Shown here: piece by piece, positions 10,456-20,899 of the stretch
How positions within the stretch are numbered: the first letter of the stretch is position 1
Layout of the letters: each line of letters begins with the position of its first letter
Origin: Elephas maximus indicus
Taxonomy: Eukaryota > Chordata > Mammalia > Proboscidea > Elephantidae
Length of the DNA: 64,000 bases
NCBI RefSeq assembly: GCF_024166365.1
Contig: NC_064821.1
Span: 106,932,349-106,996,348, forward strand
Reading direction: 5' to 3'
The notes under the pieces: generated by a model
The model's input: the letters and a program-made list of their open reading frames with translations, nothing else
The model's database searches: none
Told to the model about the DNA's origin: nothing
Position numbers and translations under genes: made by a program

Positions 10456-10875
10456 ACATTGAGGTAATATATGTAAAATTAATGATAAAAAGGCGACACA
10501 CATTGGCTATATCGTTATTACTTCTTTCTCTTCCCTAAAACTGGCAAACTTTTCTAGGGTCAGCTTCGGTCTTAGCAATCTTTGTATTAGCAGTGCCTGA
10601 AACAGGCCCCGGCACACCCACAAAGTGCTGAATAGGCCCACCAGTAAAAACAGATGGCTCAGAAGGGAAAGGGCTAAGACCAGTGAGATCCTGAGGAAAT
10701 CACAGAGTGGCTTCTGCCGCTCTCACCACATCACTCTTCCCCTCCCAGGGTTCTACTGTCATTAAAGGCCAGGAGTCACCGTTCCCTTCAGTACAGCCCT
10801 AGCCGGTGTTGAGGTCTGCGATCCACTCGTGACCCAAATCTACCTCGCCACTTCATAAGGTCCCACACAGGATAT

Positions 10876-11042
10876 TGTCCCACTTTGAGGTCCTCGCACT
10901 TAAGCGTCTCCTCGCCCCCGGCGGCGGTAGTGGCAGCAGCCCCCCAAGGTCCCGTGGTGACTGACACGAACCACAGCACACCCAGGAGCTGGACGGCTAA
11001 AGACTCCGGAGCCGCAAGCCCTGAGGGCCAGGTGGCCGCCAT
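10876..11042 (-). CDS. TM2D1: TM2D1 exon 1 coding part: TM2 domain-containing protein 1
   Basis: The minus strand starts ATG at 11,042 and encodes MAATWPSGLAAPESLAVQLL..., then ...EETLKCEDLKVGQ. I recognise this as the N-terminus of TM2D1 (beta-amyloid-binding protein), a small membrane protein with a signal peptide, a cysteine-containing ectodomain and two C-terminal transmembrane helices. In flies the TM2D family is linked to Notch signalling. Residues 15-30 form the hydrophobic signal core. An upstream in-frame ATG at 11,174 exists, but the conserved start is 11,042 and the upstream part is 5' UTR-like. The exon ends after ...GGA CA, phase 2, before ATATCCTG. The exon is 167 coding bases. 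Confidence 0.95.
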
Positions 11043-11113
11043 ACTGGGAACCGGAGTGTCCCCCACGGCTTCCGGTTCCGCTTTCGGTCTAGACGTAGGC
11101 GAGAGAAGGGAGG

Positions 11114-11163
11114 AGGAAGGGAGATTCTTAAAGGGACCAGGAAGGGAGATTCTTAAAGGGACC
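11114..11163. repeat. Exact 25-bp tandem duplication upstream of TM2D1 ATG
   Basis: The unit AGGAAGGGAGATTCTTAAAG + GGACC occurs at 11,114-11,138 and again, identical, at 11,139-11,163. It lies 72 bp upstream of the TM2D1 start codon, in the 5' UTR or core promoter. Confidence 0.95.
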
Positions 11164-11249
11164 GGTTCCACCACCTCGCGAGTTCCCCATCTACGTCAGC
11201 CGGTGAAATCACCTGGAAGAGATTTTAAGAAAATGCGAGTTCTGGGTCC

Positions 11250-11282
11250 CTTACCACCACCACCACCACCACCCCGGGGGGG
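11250..11282. repeat. ACC/CCA trinucleotide run with C/G tract
   Basis: A run of about seven CCA units followed by CCCCGGGGGGGG. It lies at the edge of the TM2D1 promoter and is a likely polymorphic site. Confidence 0.85.
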
Positions 11283-11765
11283 GATTTCCCTACTAATCCT
11301 TGGAAGGAGCTGAAGGGAAGGTTGGTTTTTGAGGGCAGGAAGGAGGAAAAACCCTCGGAATCAGCTGCCCTCCACCCACTCCTCATTCCCGAGTTAACCT
11401 GGCTGCGGCATTTCCGTCCTCCAGAAGTGCCATCGGCGCCTGACGCTGTGATAAACGCTATACTTACTTCGTCTCAGTGTCTTGGTAGGGTTTGGGTTTA
11501 CAAATAAAAATCAGGCTCAAAGACGCTAAAAACACATTGCCGTTTGTTACTGTGACTGAGTTGGAATAAAATTCAAGTTGGCCAGATTCTAGAATCTCTG
11601 CTCTTACTAATTGTGATACAATGCCTCCTTGTTACCTTAAAAGGCGCCCTTGTGGCGCAGTGGTGAAAGCGCTCTGCTAACCAAAAGGTAGGCCCAAAGG
11701 TCGATGGTTGGAACTCACCAGCCCCTGTGGGGGAGAAAAATGTGGCGATCTGCTTCCTGAAAACT

Positions 11766-11918
11766 TAAACCAAATCCGTTGCCGTGGTGTCCATTCCCAC
11801 GCATAGCGGCCCTATAGGACAGAGTAGAACTGCCCCATAGTTTCCAAGGAGGGCCTGGTGGATTGGAACTACGACCTTTTGGTTAGCAGCTGTAGCACTT
11901 AACCACCATGGCACCAGG
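11766..11918 (-). repeat. AfroSINE nested in composite
   Basis: Minus-strand copy running from 'aaaccaaatccgttgcc' to 'accatggcaccagg', inserted in the outer SINE. Confidence 0.88.
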
Positions 11919-12053
11919 CCTGGTACCGCCATGGTTAAGAGCTCGGCTGCTAACTAAGAAGTTCCGCAGTTGAAATGCACCAGCCGCCCCTTGGAAAGTA
12001 ACCTTAGGCCTATAGGGTTCTTAGGAGTCGGAATCCACTCTACAGGAACGGGT
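11919..12053 (+). repeat. AfroSINE nested in composite, second copy
   Basis: Plus-strand copy running from 'cctggtaccgccatggttaa' to 'ggagtcggaatccactctac', directly joined head to head with the previous minus copy. Confidence 0.8.
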
Positions 12054-12579
12054 CCTTAAAGATTACAGCCTTGGAAAACCCAGTGGGGCAGTTCTAGTCT
12101 GTCCTATAGGGTCTCTATGAGTCTGAATGGACTCCATGGTAATGACTTTGGTTGGATTTGGCATTACCTTAGAATTTCTGGAAGGCTATTAGGAACATCA
12201 CTTAGGAACTCTATCACAAAGATAGAATTTACAACGTTCTTTAATAATGGAAATTTACATGGGGAAAAGCATACAACAAGAGATCAAAGAATTTACAGTT
12301 ACACTAAGTGAAAAGTTGAGTTTTTTCCTCCATATCATCTTTCTAAATTTTATATTCTAAAGTTTGGTGGAACTATCTTTTATAACGAAAAAAAGTGTAT
12401 TTTCAAAGTCAAAGTTTAATCCTCCTCTAAAATTGTAAAAATGTTTTGAGTTTGATTGGTGCTCCTTCATCCACATTATTGTTGTATGCTATCCAGTTGA
12501 CTCCAACCGTATTTTGTCATTAGTATCAGAATAAATAAAAATCCAGGCCAAACTGTAGCAACAAAGATGTGTCTTCATA

Positions 12580-12865
12580 AAATATAAAACCAGTTCCGGC
12601 AGAGTAGACTCTGACTCATGTTGATCCCATGCATGTCAGAGTAGAATTGTGCTCCATAGGGTTTTCAATGGCTGATTTTCAGAAGAGATCACCAGGCCTT
12701 TCTTCCTAGTCCACATTAGTCTGGAAGCTCTGCTGAAATCTGATCAGCATCATAGCACCAAGCAAGCCTCCATTGGTAGATAAGTGGTAGCTGTGCATGA
12801 GGTGCATTGGCCAGGAACTGAAACCAGGGCTCCAACATGGAAGGCAAGAATTCTACCTCATAATA
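12580..12865 (-). repeat. AfroSINE-related element, long divergent subfamily
   Basis: Minus-strand element with 'gactctgactcatgttgatc', then 'tccatagggttttcaatggc' and a long extra body (caccaggcctttcttcctag ... gaggtgcattggcc). The same body recurs at 47,046-47,375 and 49,412-49,830, so this is a separate, older subfamily. Confidence 0.75.
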
Positions 12866-13167
12866 AAAAAAAATAGTGATTGCATTTTGACTACTATTTT
12901 GACTCCCTTTTAAAAGATTTTGGTTTGATTTTTGAAAATGCCATGTAAAGAAAATGGGAAGATTTAAGGAAGCAACATTTTAGTTTGAGTTGATTGAAAT
13001 TATGATAAAATTAAGTATTTTCTTACTGACTCCAGGAATATTGCTGATCTTTATATTTGCATCATTGTTAATACAGATTTTGAATAATTAACTCTGAAAA
13101 TGGGTATGCTTTGCTTATTAATCGCATCACAAAATCTGTTTCTGTGATGACACTGATTATTCATTCC

Positions 13168-13680
13168 TGTGTTAGTCATCTAGTGCTGCTATAACAGAAG
13201 TACCACAAGTGGATGGCTTTAACAAAGAGCAATTTATTTCCGCACAGTAAAGTAGGCTGGAAGTCCAAATTAAGGGTGTCACCTCCAGGGGACGGCTTTC
13301 TCTCTCTGTCAGCTCTGGAGGAAGATTCCTTGTCCTCAAACTTCCCCTGGTTGAAGAGCTTCTCAGGTGCAGGGACCCCAGGTCTAAAGGACACACCCTG
13401 CTCCCGGTGCTGCTTTCTTGGTGATATGAGGTCCCCAACTCTCTGCTTGCTTCCCTTTCCTTTTATCTCTTGAGAGCTAAAAGGTGGTGCAGGCCACACC
13501 TCAGGGAAACTCCCTTTACCTTGGATCAGGGAGGTGACCTGAGTAAGGGTGGTGGTACAACTCCACCCTTATCCTCTTTAATTACAATCACAAAATGGAG
13601 GACAACCACAAAATACTGGGAATCATGGCCTAACCAGTTAATACACACATTTTGAGGGTGACATAATTCAATCCATGACA
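13168..13680 (-). mobile_element. MaLR-like solo LTR
   Basis: Minus-orientation copy of the LTR at 1,746-2,269. It starts TGTGTTAGTCATC and ends AATCCATGACA on the plus strand. Flanks are ATTCC (13,163-13,167) and ACTCC (13,681-13,685), a 4-of-5 match to a target duplication. The plus- and minus-strand frames inside it are not genes. Confidence 0.78.
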
Positions 13681-13689
13681 ACTCCAAAA

Positions 13690-13788
13690 ACAAACAAAAA
13701 ACAGTTGCTCTGGAGTTGATTCCCTCTCATAGATACTCCTGTATATCAGACTAGAACTGTGCTCCATATGGTTTTCAATGGCTGATTT
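13690..13788 (-). repeat. Truncated AfroSINE-related element
   Basis: Minus-strand fragment with 'gagttgattccctctcat' and 'tccatatggttttcaatggc', cut off by the poly(T) start of the L1 to its right. Confidence 0.7.
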
Positions 13789-15213
13789 ATTTTTTAATAA
13801 TATTTTATTGTGTTTTAGGTGAAAGTTTACACAGCAAATTAGGTTTCCATTTAACAGTATTTATACAAATTGTTCTGTGTCTTTGGTTACAATTTTTACA
13901 ATGTATCAGCATTCTCATTTTCTTTCTGTTAGCTCTGTTTCCATTGATCTAGCTTCCCCTCCTTGCCTTCTCATCTTTGCTTTTGGGAAATGTTGACCAT
14001 TTGATCTCATTTAGTTGTTTAAGGGAGCACATTACTCACGGGTGATAGTGTTTATTTTGTAAGCCAATCTGTTGTTTGGCTGAAAAGTGACCTGCAGGAA
14101 TAGCTTCAAATTGAAGTTCAAAGGTTATTTGTGCCATATTTGTCAGTCAAGTAGGCCTGGCCTTTTTTAGGAATTTGAGTCTTATTCTACATTTTTCTCC
14201 CATTCTACCTGGGACTTTCCATTTTGTCCCTGGTCAGAACAACAGTGAACAGTGGTACCCAGGCACCATCTATTTCTTTTGTTCTCAGGTTAGAGGAGGC
14301 TGTGGTTCATGTGGGCTGTCAGTTCCACGAACTAGTTTCTCCTTTGAGCCTTTGATTGCGTTCATTCTCTTTAGCTCCTTATGAGTAGAGACCAATAGTT
14401 GTATCTTAGATGGCCGCTCTCAAGCTTTTAAGACTCCAGACACTACTACTCACCAATTTAGGATAAAGAACATTATGTTTGTGAACTATGTTATGCCAAT
14501 TGACTACGTTGTCCCCCAAGACTATAGTCCCAATTCTTCCAACCCTATAACCCAATCCCATGAGTTGTTTGCATATGTCTAGGAAGCCTCTGTACGTGGT
14601 TTGTTACTTATGTGAGTATACATGCAGCGTAGTGGTTAAGTGCTGTGGCTGCTAACCAAGAGGCTGGCAGTTTGAATCCGCCAGGTGCTCCTTGGAAACT
14701 CTATTGGGCAGCTCTACTCTGTCCTATAGGGTCGCTATGAGTCGGAATCAACTTGACAGCTGTGGGTTTGTTTTTTTTTTTTTAATATGCAGCATACACA
14801 AACGTGTATATACACACACCCACAGATATACCTATATAGGCCTGTGCGATTACTTGCGTATGCCTTTCTATACACGTATGCATCCATATCTACCCATGTA
14901 CACGCACACATATTTTTTGGTTGTTTTTACTTTTGTTGCAAAATTGTATATATTATATATCCCATTTACTGAAATTGTCACCTTTTCTCCTGTACTTCTT
15001 AGTGTCTTTGTCTTGGTCAAGTTGTACTAATTTCACCCATTTTTTTGTCTTGTCTTTCCCGTCACCAAAAGTATCAAGGGTCTACTATTTAGAAAGTGCC
15101 TCTTCCTCCTTCTCCCTCCCATCTCTGGTAACTATCAAAAAACTTTGCTTTCTGTATGTATATCTATTCTCAATTTATTATAATAGTGGAACCATGCTAT
15201 ATTTGTCTTTTTA
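13789..15213 (-). mobile_element. Old L1, 3' portion (left piece)
   Basis: Antisense L1 3' UTR that begins with a T-rich end (complement of the tail) and 'ttgtgttttaggtgaaagtt'. It carries a SINE at 14,622-14,784. It breaks at about 15,213 and resumes at 23,865, where the next part of the same antisense L1 continues (gattgacttatttca). The plus-strand frames here are shadows. Confidence 0.82.
14622..14784 (+). repeat. AfroSINE inserted in old L1
   Basis: Plus-strand copy from 'gcagcgtagtggttaagtgc' to 'aacttgacagctgtgggttt' with a T-rich tail. The B-box region 'ggcagtttgaatccgcc' is clear. Confidence 0.92.
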
Positions 15214-16189
15214 TGATCGACATTCCTTTTTTAACTTTTTTTTAAACTAAACTTTAGATGAAGGTTTACAGAACAAACTAGTTTCTCATCAAACAGTACA
15301 CACATTGTTGTATGACGTTGGTTAACAACCCCACGACGTGTCAACACTCTCCCTTTTCAGGCCTGGGTTCCCTGTTACCACCTGCCTGTTCCCTCTTACC
15401 TTCCAGTCCCTGCCCCAGGACTGGTGAGCCCTTTTAGTCTTGTTTTGTTCCACGGGACTATTCAGTCTTTGGCTGGAGGGCGAACCTCAGGAGTGGCCTC
15501 ACAACTGAGCTGAAAGGGTTTCTGGGGGCCATACTCCCGGGGTTTCTCCAGTCTGTGTCAGACCAGCAAGTCTAGTCTTTCTTTGTGAGTTAGAATTGTG
15601 TCCTACGTTTTTCTCCAGCTCTGTCCAGGAAGCTCTATTGTGACCCCTGTCAGAGCAGCCAGTGGTGGTAGCCGAGCAATATATCGTTGTACTGGACTCA
15701 TTCTGGTGGAGGCTGCTGTAGATGTGGTCCATTAGTCCTTTGGACTAATCTTTCCCTTATGTCTTTAGTTCTCTTCATTCTTTCTTGTTCCCGAAGGAGT
15801 GAGACCAGTGGAGTATCCTAGGTGGCCACTCACAGGCTTTTAAGACCCCAGACGCTACTCAGCAAAGTAGAATGTAGAACATATTCTTTACAAACTCTGT
15901 TATGCCAATTGAGCTAGAGTTTCTTGGAGACCATGGCCCCCACAGTCCTCAGCCCAGCAATTCGGTCCCTCAGGTCCATGTGTCTATGGAGCGACCATGG
16001 GCTTGCCTTGTGCAGGTTGTGCTGGCTTCCCCAGTATTGTGTACTGTCTTGCCCTTCACCAGAGTTACCACTTACCTATTGTCTACTAAATATTTTTCCA
16101 TCCCCACCCCTGCCCTCCTTCGTAACCATCAAATATTGTTTCTTTTTGTATGTAAAACTTTTCATGAGTTTTTACAGTCCTGGTCTCAT

Positions 16190-19100
16190 ACAATATTTGT
16201 CTTTTTGTGGATGACTTATTTCACTCAGCAGAATGCCTTCCAGGTGCATCCATGTTATGAGATGCTTAACAGATTCATCATTGTCCTTTAGTGTTGTGTA
16301 ATACTGCATTATGTGTATGTACCACAGTTTGTTTACCTATTCATCTGTTGATGGGCATCTAGGTTATTTCCACCTTTTTGCTATTGTGAACAATACTGCA
16401 GTGAACATGGGTGTACATGCATCTATTCGTGTGATGACTCTTATTTCTCTAGGATATATTCCTAGAAGTGGGATTGCTGGATCAAATAGTATTTCTATTT
16501 CTAGCTTTCTAAGGAAGCACCATATTGTTTTCCAAAGATGCTGTATCATTTTGCATTCCCACCAACAGCGCATAAGAATTCCAGTCTCCCCGCTTCCTCT
16601 CCAACATTTGTTATTTTCTGTTTTATTGATTCGTGCCAGTAATGCCAGGGCGAGATGGTATCTCACTGTGGTTTTGATTTGCATTTCTCCGATGGCTAGA
16701 GATCATGAGCATTTCTTCACGTGTCCGTTGGCCTCTTGAATGTCCTCTTTGGTGAAGTGTCTGTTCGTTTCCTTTGCCCATTTTTTAAAAAAATAATTTT
16801 GCTGTGCTTTAAGTGAAAGTTTACAAATCAAGTCAGTCTCTCACACAAAAACCCATACACACCTTGCTACATGCTCCCAATTACTCTCCCCCAATAAGAC
16901 AGGCCACTCTCTCCCTCTACTCTCTCTTTTCGTGCCCTTTTCGCCAGCTTCTAACCCCCTCTACCTCTCATCTCCCCTCCAGGCAGGAGATGCCAACATA
17001 GTCTCAAGTGTCCACCAGATCCAAGAAGCTCACTCCTCACCAGCATCCCTCTCCAACTCATTGTCCAGTCCAATACATGTCTGAAGAGTTGGCTTCGGGA
17101 GTGGTTCCTGTCCTGGGCCAACAGAAAGTCTGGTGACCATGACCAACGGGGTCCTTCTAGTCTCAGTCAGACCATTAAGTCTGGTCTTATGAGAATTTGG
17201 GTTCTGCATCCCACTGCTCTCCTGCTCCCTCGGGGGTTCTCTGTTGTGTTCCCTGTCAGGGTAGTCATTGGTTGTAGCCAGGCACCATCTAGTTCTTCTG
17301 GTCTCAGGCTGATGTAGTCTCTGGTTCATGTGGCCCTTTCTGTCTCTTGTCTTTTGCCCATTTTTTAATTGGATTATTTGTCTTTTTGTTGTAGAGGTGT
17401 GGGATTTTCTTGTAGATTTTAGAGATTAGTCCTTTGTCTGATTTGTAATAGCCAATTTTTTTCCCAGTCTGTAGGTTCTCTTTTTACTCTTTTGGTGAAG
17501 TTCTGTGACAAGCAAAAGCGTTTAATTTTTAGAAGATTCCAGTTACCTAGCTTATCTTCTGGAGCTTGTGTGTTGTTGGTTGTGATTTGTATCCTGTTAA
17601 TGCCATGTATTAGGGCCTCTAGTCTACGGACTTCATGGTTTTTGGCTTTATATTTAGGTCTTTGATCCACTTTGAGTTAGTTTTTGTGCATGGTGTGAGG
17701 TATGAGCCCTGTTTCATTTTTTTGCTTATTGGACATCCAGTTTTGCCAGTATCATTTGTCAAAAAGATGTCTTTTCCCTATTTGATGGACTTTGGGCCCT
17801 TGTTGAAGATCAGGTGACCACAGGTGGATAGATTTACATCTGGCTTCCCAATTCTGTTCCATTGGTGAGTGCATCTGTTGTTGTACCAGTACCATACTGT
17901 TTTGACTACAGTGGCTGTATAGTAGGTTCTGATGTTGGGTAGTATGAGTCCACCTACTTTATTCTTCTTCTTCAACACTGCTTTCCTTATCCAGGGCTTC
18001 TTCCCTTTCCATATAAAGTTAATGATTAGTTTTTCCATCTGTTTAAAGAATGCTGTTGGTATTTGGATCGGGATTGCATTGTATCTGTGAATTGCTTTGG
18101 GTAGAAGTGTCATTTTAACAATGTTGAGTCTACCTATCCATGAGCATGGTATGTTTTTCCATTTATGTAGATCTTTTTTGGTTTCTTGAAGTAGTGTTTT
18201 GCAGTTTTCTTTGTATAGGTCTTTTACATCCCTGATTAGATTTATTCCCAGGTATTTTATTTTTTGAGGGGCTATTAAAAATGGTATTTTTTTCCTAATT
18301 TGCTTTTCATCATTCTCTTTATTGTCATATAGGAATCCAACTGTTTTTTTGTGTGTTTATCTTGTATCCTGAAATTCTGTTGAATCTTTCTATTAGTTCC
18401 AGTAGTTTTCTCTTGGAGTCTTTTGGATTTTCTAAGTATAGTATCATATCATCCGCAAATAGGGACAGTTTAACTTCTTCATTACCGAGTCAGATGCCCT
18501 TTATTTCTGTTCCCTGCCTTATTGCTCTAGCTAAGAATTCCAACACTATGTTAAATAGGAGTGGTAATATAAGGGCATCCTTGTCTTGTTCCTGTTCTCA
18601 AGGGGAATGGTTTCAGCCTCTGTCCATTGAGAACCATGTTGGCCATTAGTTTTGCATAGATGCCCTTTATTGTGTTGAGAAATTTCCCTCCTTCTGTACC
18701 TATTTTTTGAGAGTTTTTTTTTTATCAGAAATGGTTGTTGGACTTTGTTGAATGCCTTTTCTCTGTCGATTGAGATGATCATGTGATTCTTTCCTTTTAT
18801 TATTTATTTTCTTTCCTTTTATTTTATTATGTGGTGAATTACATTGATTGATTTTCTACTGTTGAACCATCTTGCATACCTGGTATGAATCCTACTTGGT
18901 CATGGTGTATTATTTTTTTTGACATGATGCTGGGTTATGTTGGCTAGAATTTTTTTGAGAATTTTTGCATCTATATTCATGGGAGATATTGGTCTGTAAT
19001 TTTCTTTTTTTTTGTGGTGTCTTTGCATGGTTTTGGTATCAGGGTTATGCTGGCTTCATAGAATGAGTTTGGAAGTGTTGCTTCCTTTTCTGTGTTCTGA

Positions 19101-20573
19101 AATAGTTTGAGTAGTACTGGTGTAAGCTCTTCTCTGAATGTTTGGTAGAATTCTCCAGTAAAGCCATCTGGGCCAGGGCTTTTTTTTTGTTGTTGGGAGT
19201 TTTTTTTTTTTTTTTTTTTAACTTACCTTTTCAACCTCTTCTCTTGTTATGGGTCTGTTCAGATGTTCAACATCATTTTGTGTTATTTTGGGCAGGTAGT
19301 CTGTCTCTAGAAATTTGTCCCTTTCCTCTAGGTTTTCAAATTTGTTAGAGTATGGTTTTTCATAATACTCTGTTGTAATCCTTTTTATTTCAGGTCAGTC
19401 TGTTGTAATGTCCTCCATTTCATTCCTTATTTGGGTTATTTGCATTCTCTCCTGTTTTTGTTTTGTCAGTTTGGCCAGTGGTTTGTCAATTTTTTTGATC
19501 CTTTCAAAGAACCAACTTTTCGTTTTGTTGATTCTATTGTTTTTCTATTCTATATTTCATTTATTTCTGCTCTGATCTTTATTATTTCCTTTCTTCTGGT
19601 GGCTGTGGGCTTCTTTTGCTGTTCTCTTTCTATTTGTTCAACTTGTGTAAGTAATGTTTTGATTTTGTCCCTTTTTTCTTTTTTGATATGTGCATGTAGT
19701 GCTATAAATTGACCTCTGATGACTGCCTTTGTTGTGTCCCAAAGATTTTGGTGTGATGTGTGTTCATTCTCGTTTGATTCTAGGAACTTTTTGATTCCAT
19801 CTTTGATTTCTTCTATTACTCAATGATTTTTAAGCAGAGTGTTATTCAGTTTCCATGCAATTTTTTTTTTCCCCTTTACTCTTCCTGTTGTTCATTTCTA
19901 TTTTGATGACATTGTGGTCAGAGAAAATACTTTGTATTATCTCAGTGTTTGGGGTTTTGTTGAGGTTTCTCTGTGGCCTAAGACAGAGTCTATTCTGGAG
20001 AACATTCCAAGAACATTGGAAAAAAAGTGTACTTTGCAGCTGTTGGGTGGAGTGTTCTATATATGTGTATGAGATCAAGTTGGCTAATTGTGCTCTTTAG
20101 CTCTTCTGTATCTTTGCTGAGTTTCTTTCTAGATGTTCTATCCTTTACTGAGAGTGGTGTGTTGAAGTCTCCTACTACTATGTTGAATGGTCATTTTCTG
20201 TTTTCAGTGCTGTTAGAGTTTGTTTTATGTATTTTGGAGCCCTGTCATTGGGTGCGTAGATGTTTATGATGGTTAAGTCTTCATGATGGATTGTCCCTTT
20301 GATCATTATATAGTGCCCTTCTTTGTCTTTTATGGTGGATTTTGTTTTAAAGTCTATCTTATCTGAGATTGGTATTGCCAGCCCTACTCTTTTTTGGTAG
20401 TTATTTGCTTGATATATTTTTTTCCATCCTTTGATATTTAATAAACTTACGTGTCTGTTTCTAAGGTGGGTCCTGTTTTTTTTCCATTCTCTCAGTCTGT
20501 ATCTTTTTATGGGTGCATTTAAGCCATTTACATTCAGTGTAATTATTGATAGGTGTGAGTTTATTGCTGTCAT
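16190..20573 (-). pseudogene. L1 ORF2 remnant (endonuclease-reverse transcriptase)
   Basis: The N-terminus is at 20,573 (reads MTAINSHLSIITLNVNGLN, the endonuclease start of L1 ORF2). Reverse-transcriptase and C-terminal parts follow in scattered frames, such as the 18,113-17,778 block (NAIPIQIPTAFFKQMEKLI) and the 16,684-16,364 block (FDPAIPLLGIYP). Many stops and frameshifts separate them, and the endonuclease has an internal deletion after residue 30 or so. In a live element the product nicks target DNA and copies L1 RNA. The nested insertion at 16,789-17,352 also breaks it. Confidence 0.85.
16789..17352 (-). mobile_element. 5'-truncated L1 nested in the younger L1
   Basis: A 564-bp antisense piece of L1 3' UTR (gtgctttaagtgaaagttta ... 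ttcatgtggccctttctgtc). It is bounded by the 16-bp direct repeat TTTGCCCATTTTTTAA at 16,773-16,788 and 17,353-17,368, a clean target-site duplication inside ORF2. A related insertion is at 26,161-27,030. Confidence 0.92.
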
Positions 20574-20899
20574 TTTGTTGTGCTTTTTTTGTGTGTGTGC
20601 TAACGTTTTCTTCATTTCTCTTACTCTCATGTGCTGAGTTCCTTTTGTTTGTGGATTTCTTTTGTTTTTGTAGATTTTGTTTTTATTGAGACTTTATGTT
20701 TTTCTTCTATATTTTGATGGGTACATTTGTTAACTTTCTTTGTGGTTACCTTTAAATTTACCCTTATCTTCCTGGGTTTGAACTAGTCTAGTATTACTTG
20801 GTATTGCCTTGCCTTCCTCTCCATTAGAAAGTTCTATACCTATACCATTTATTCCTACTTTTATTGTTCTGACAACATCATCATTTACAGATTAACTTC

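Larger units (their letters stand above)
8977..10875 (-). other. TM2D1: TM2D1 intron 1, U12-type AT-AC
   Basis: A 1,899-bp intron. Its donor on the minus strand is ATATCCTG (10,875-10,868), matching the U12 consensus ATATCCT. Its branch region TTTCCTTAAC (8,995-8,986) contains the U12 branch consensus TTCCTTAAC. The intron ends AC at 8,978-8,977, nine bases beyond the branch motif. There is no usable GT-AG pair that keeps the conserved reading frame. The intron is hit by a duplicated SINE segment, nested SINEs, a MIR and another SINE; the remaining bases show nothing I recognise. Confidence 0.9.
10790..11290 (-). promoter_or_regulatory. TM2D1: TM2D1 GC-rich promoter region
   Basis: GC- and CpG-rich block around exon 1, in contrast to AT-rich surroundings. 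An ETS-like CTTCCGG (11,069-11,075 region) lies just upstream of the start codon, and the ATG sits in an ATGGCGGCC context that resembles a YY1-type start-site motif. No TATA box is evident. The transcription start cannot be placed from the sequence alone. Confidence 0.7.
11641..12158 (+). repeat. Composite of three AfroSINEs, one split
   Basis: The outer plus-strand long-subfamily SINE has a left arm at 11,641-11,765 (gcccttgtggcgcagtggtg ... gatctgcttcctg) and a right arm at 12,054-12,158 (aaagattacagccttgg ... gtctctatgagtctgaatgg). Between them lie a minus copy (11,766-11,918) and a short plus copy (11,919-12,053). Confidence 0.8.

Noticed and set aside
10788..10875. Read-through of TM2D1 exon 1 into PVWDLMKWRG... 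and a possible GT donor after tatcct
   Set aside because: The extension is not TM2D1-like, and a donor at 10,868 would add a Pro codon that the family lacks. The AT-AC pairing gives the conserved Gln-Tyr-Ile-Cys.
10885..11313. 142-codon plus-strand frame over the TM2D1 promoter
   Set aside because: It is the complement of TM2D1 exon 1 and GC-rich leader, with no recognisable domain.
14692..15250. Plus-strand frames of 109-112 codons rich in Phe, Leu, Tyr
   Set aside because: They are the complement of L1 3' UTR with T-rich text.
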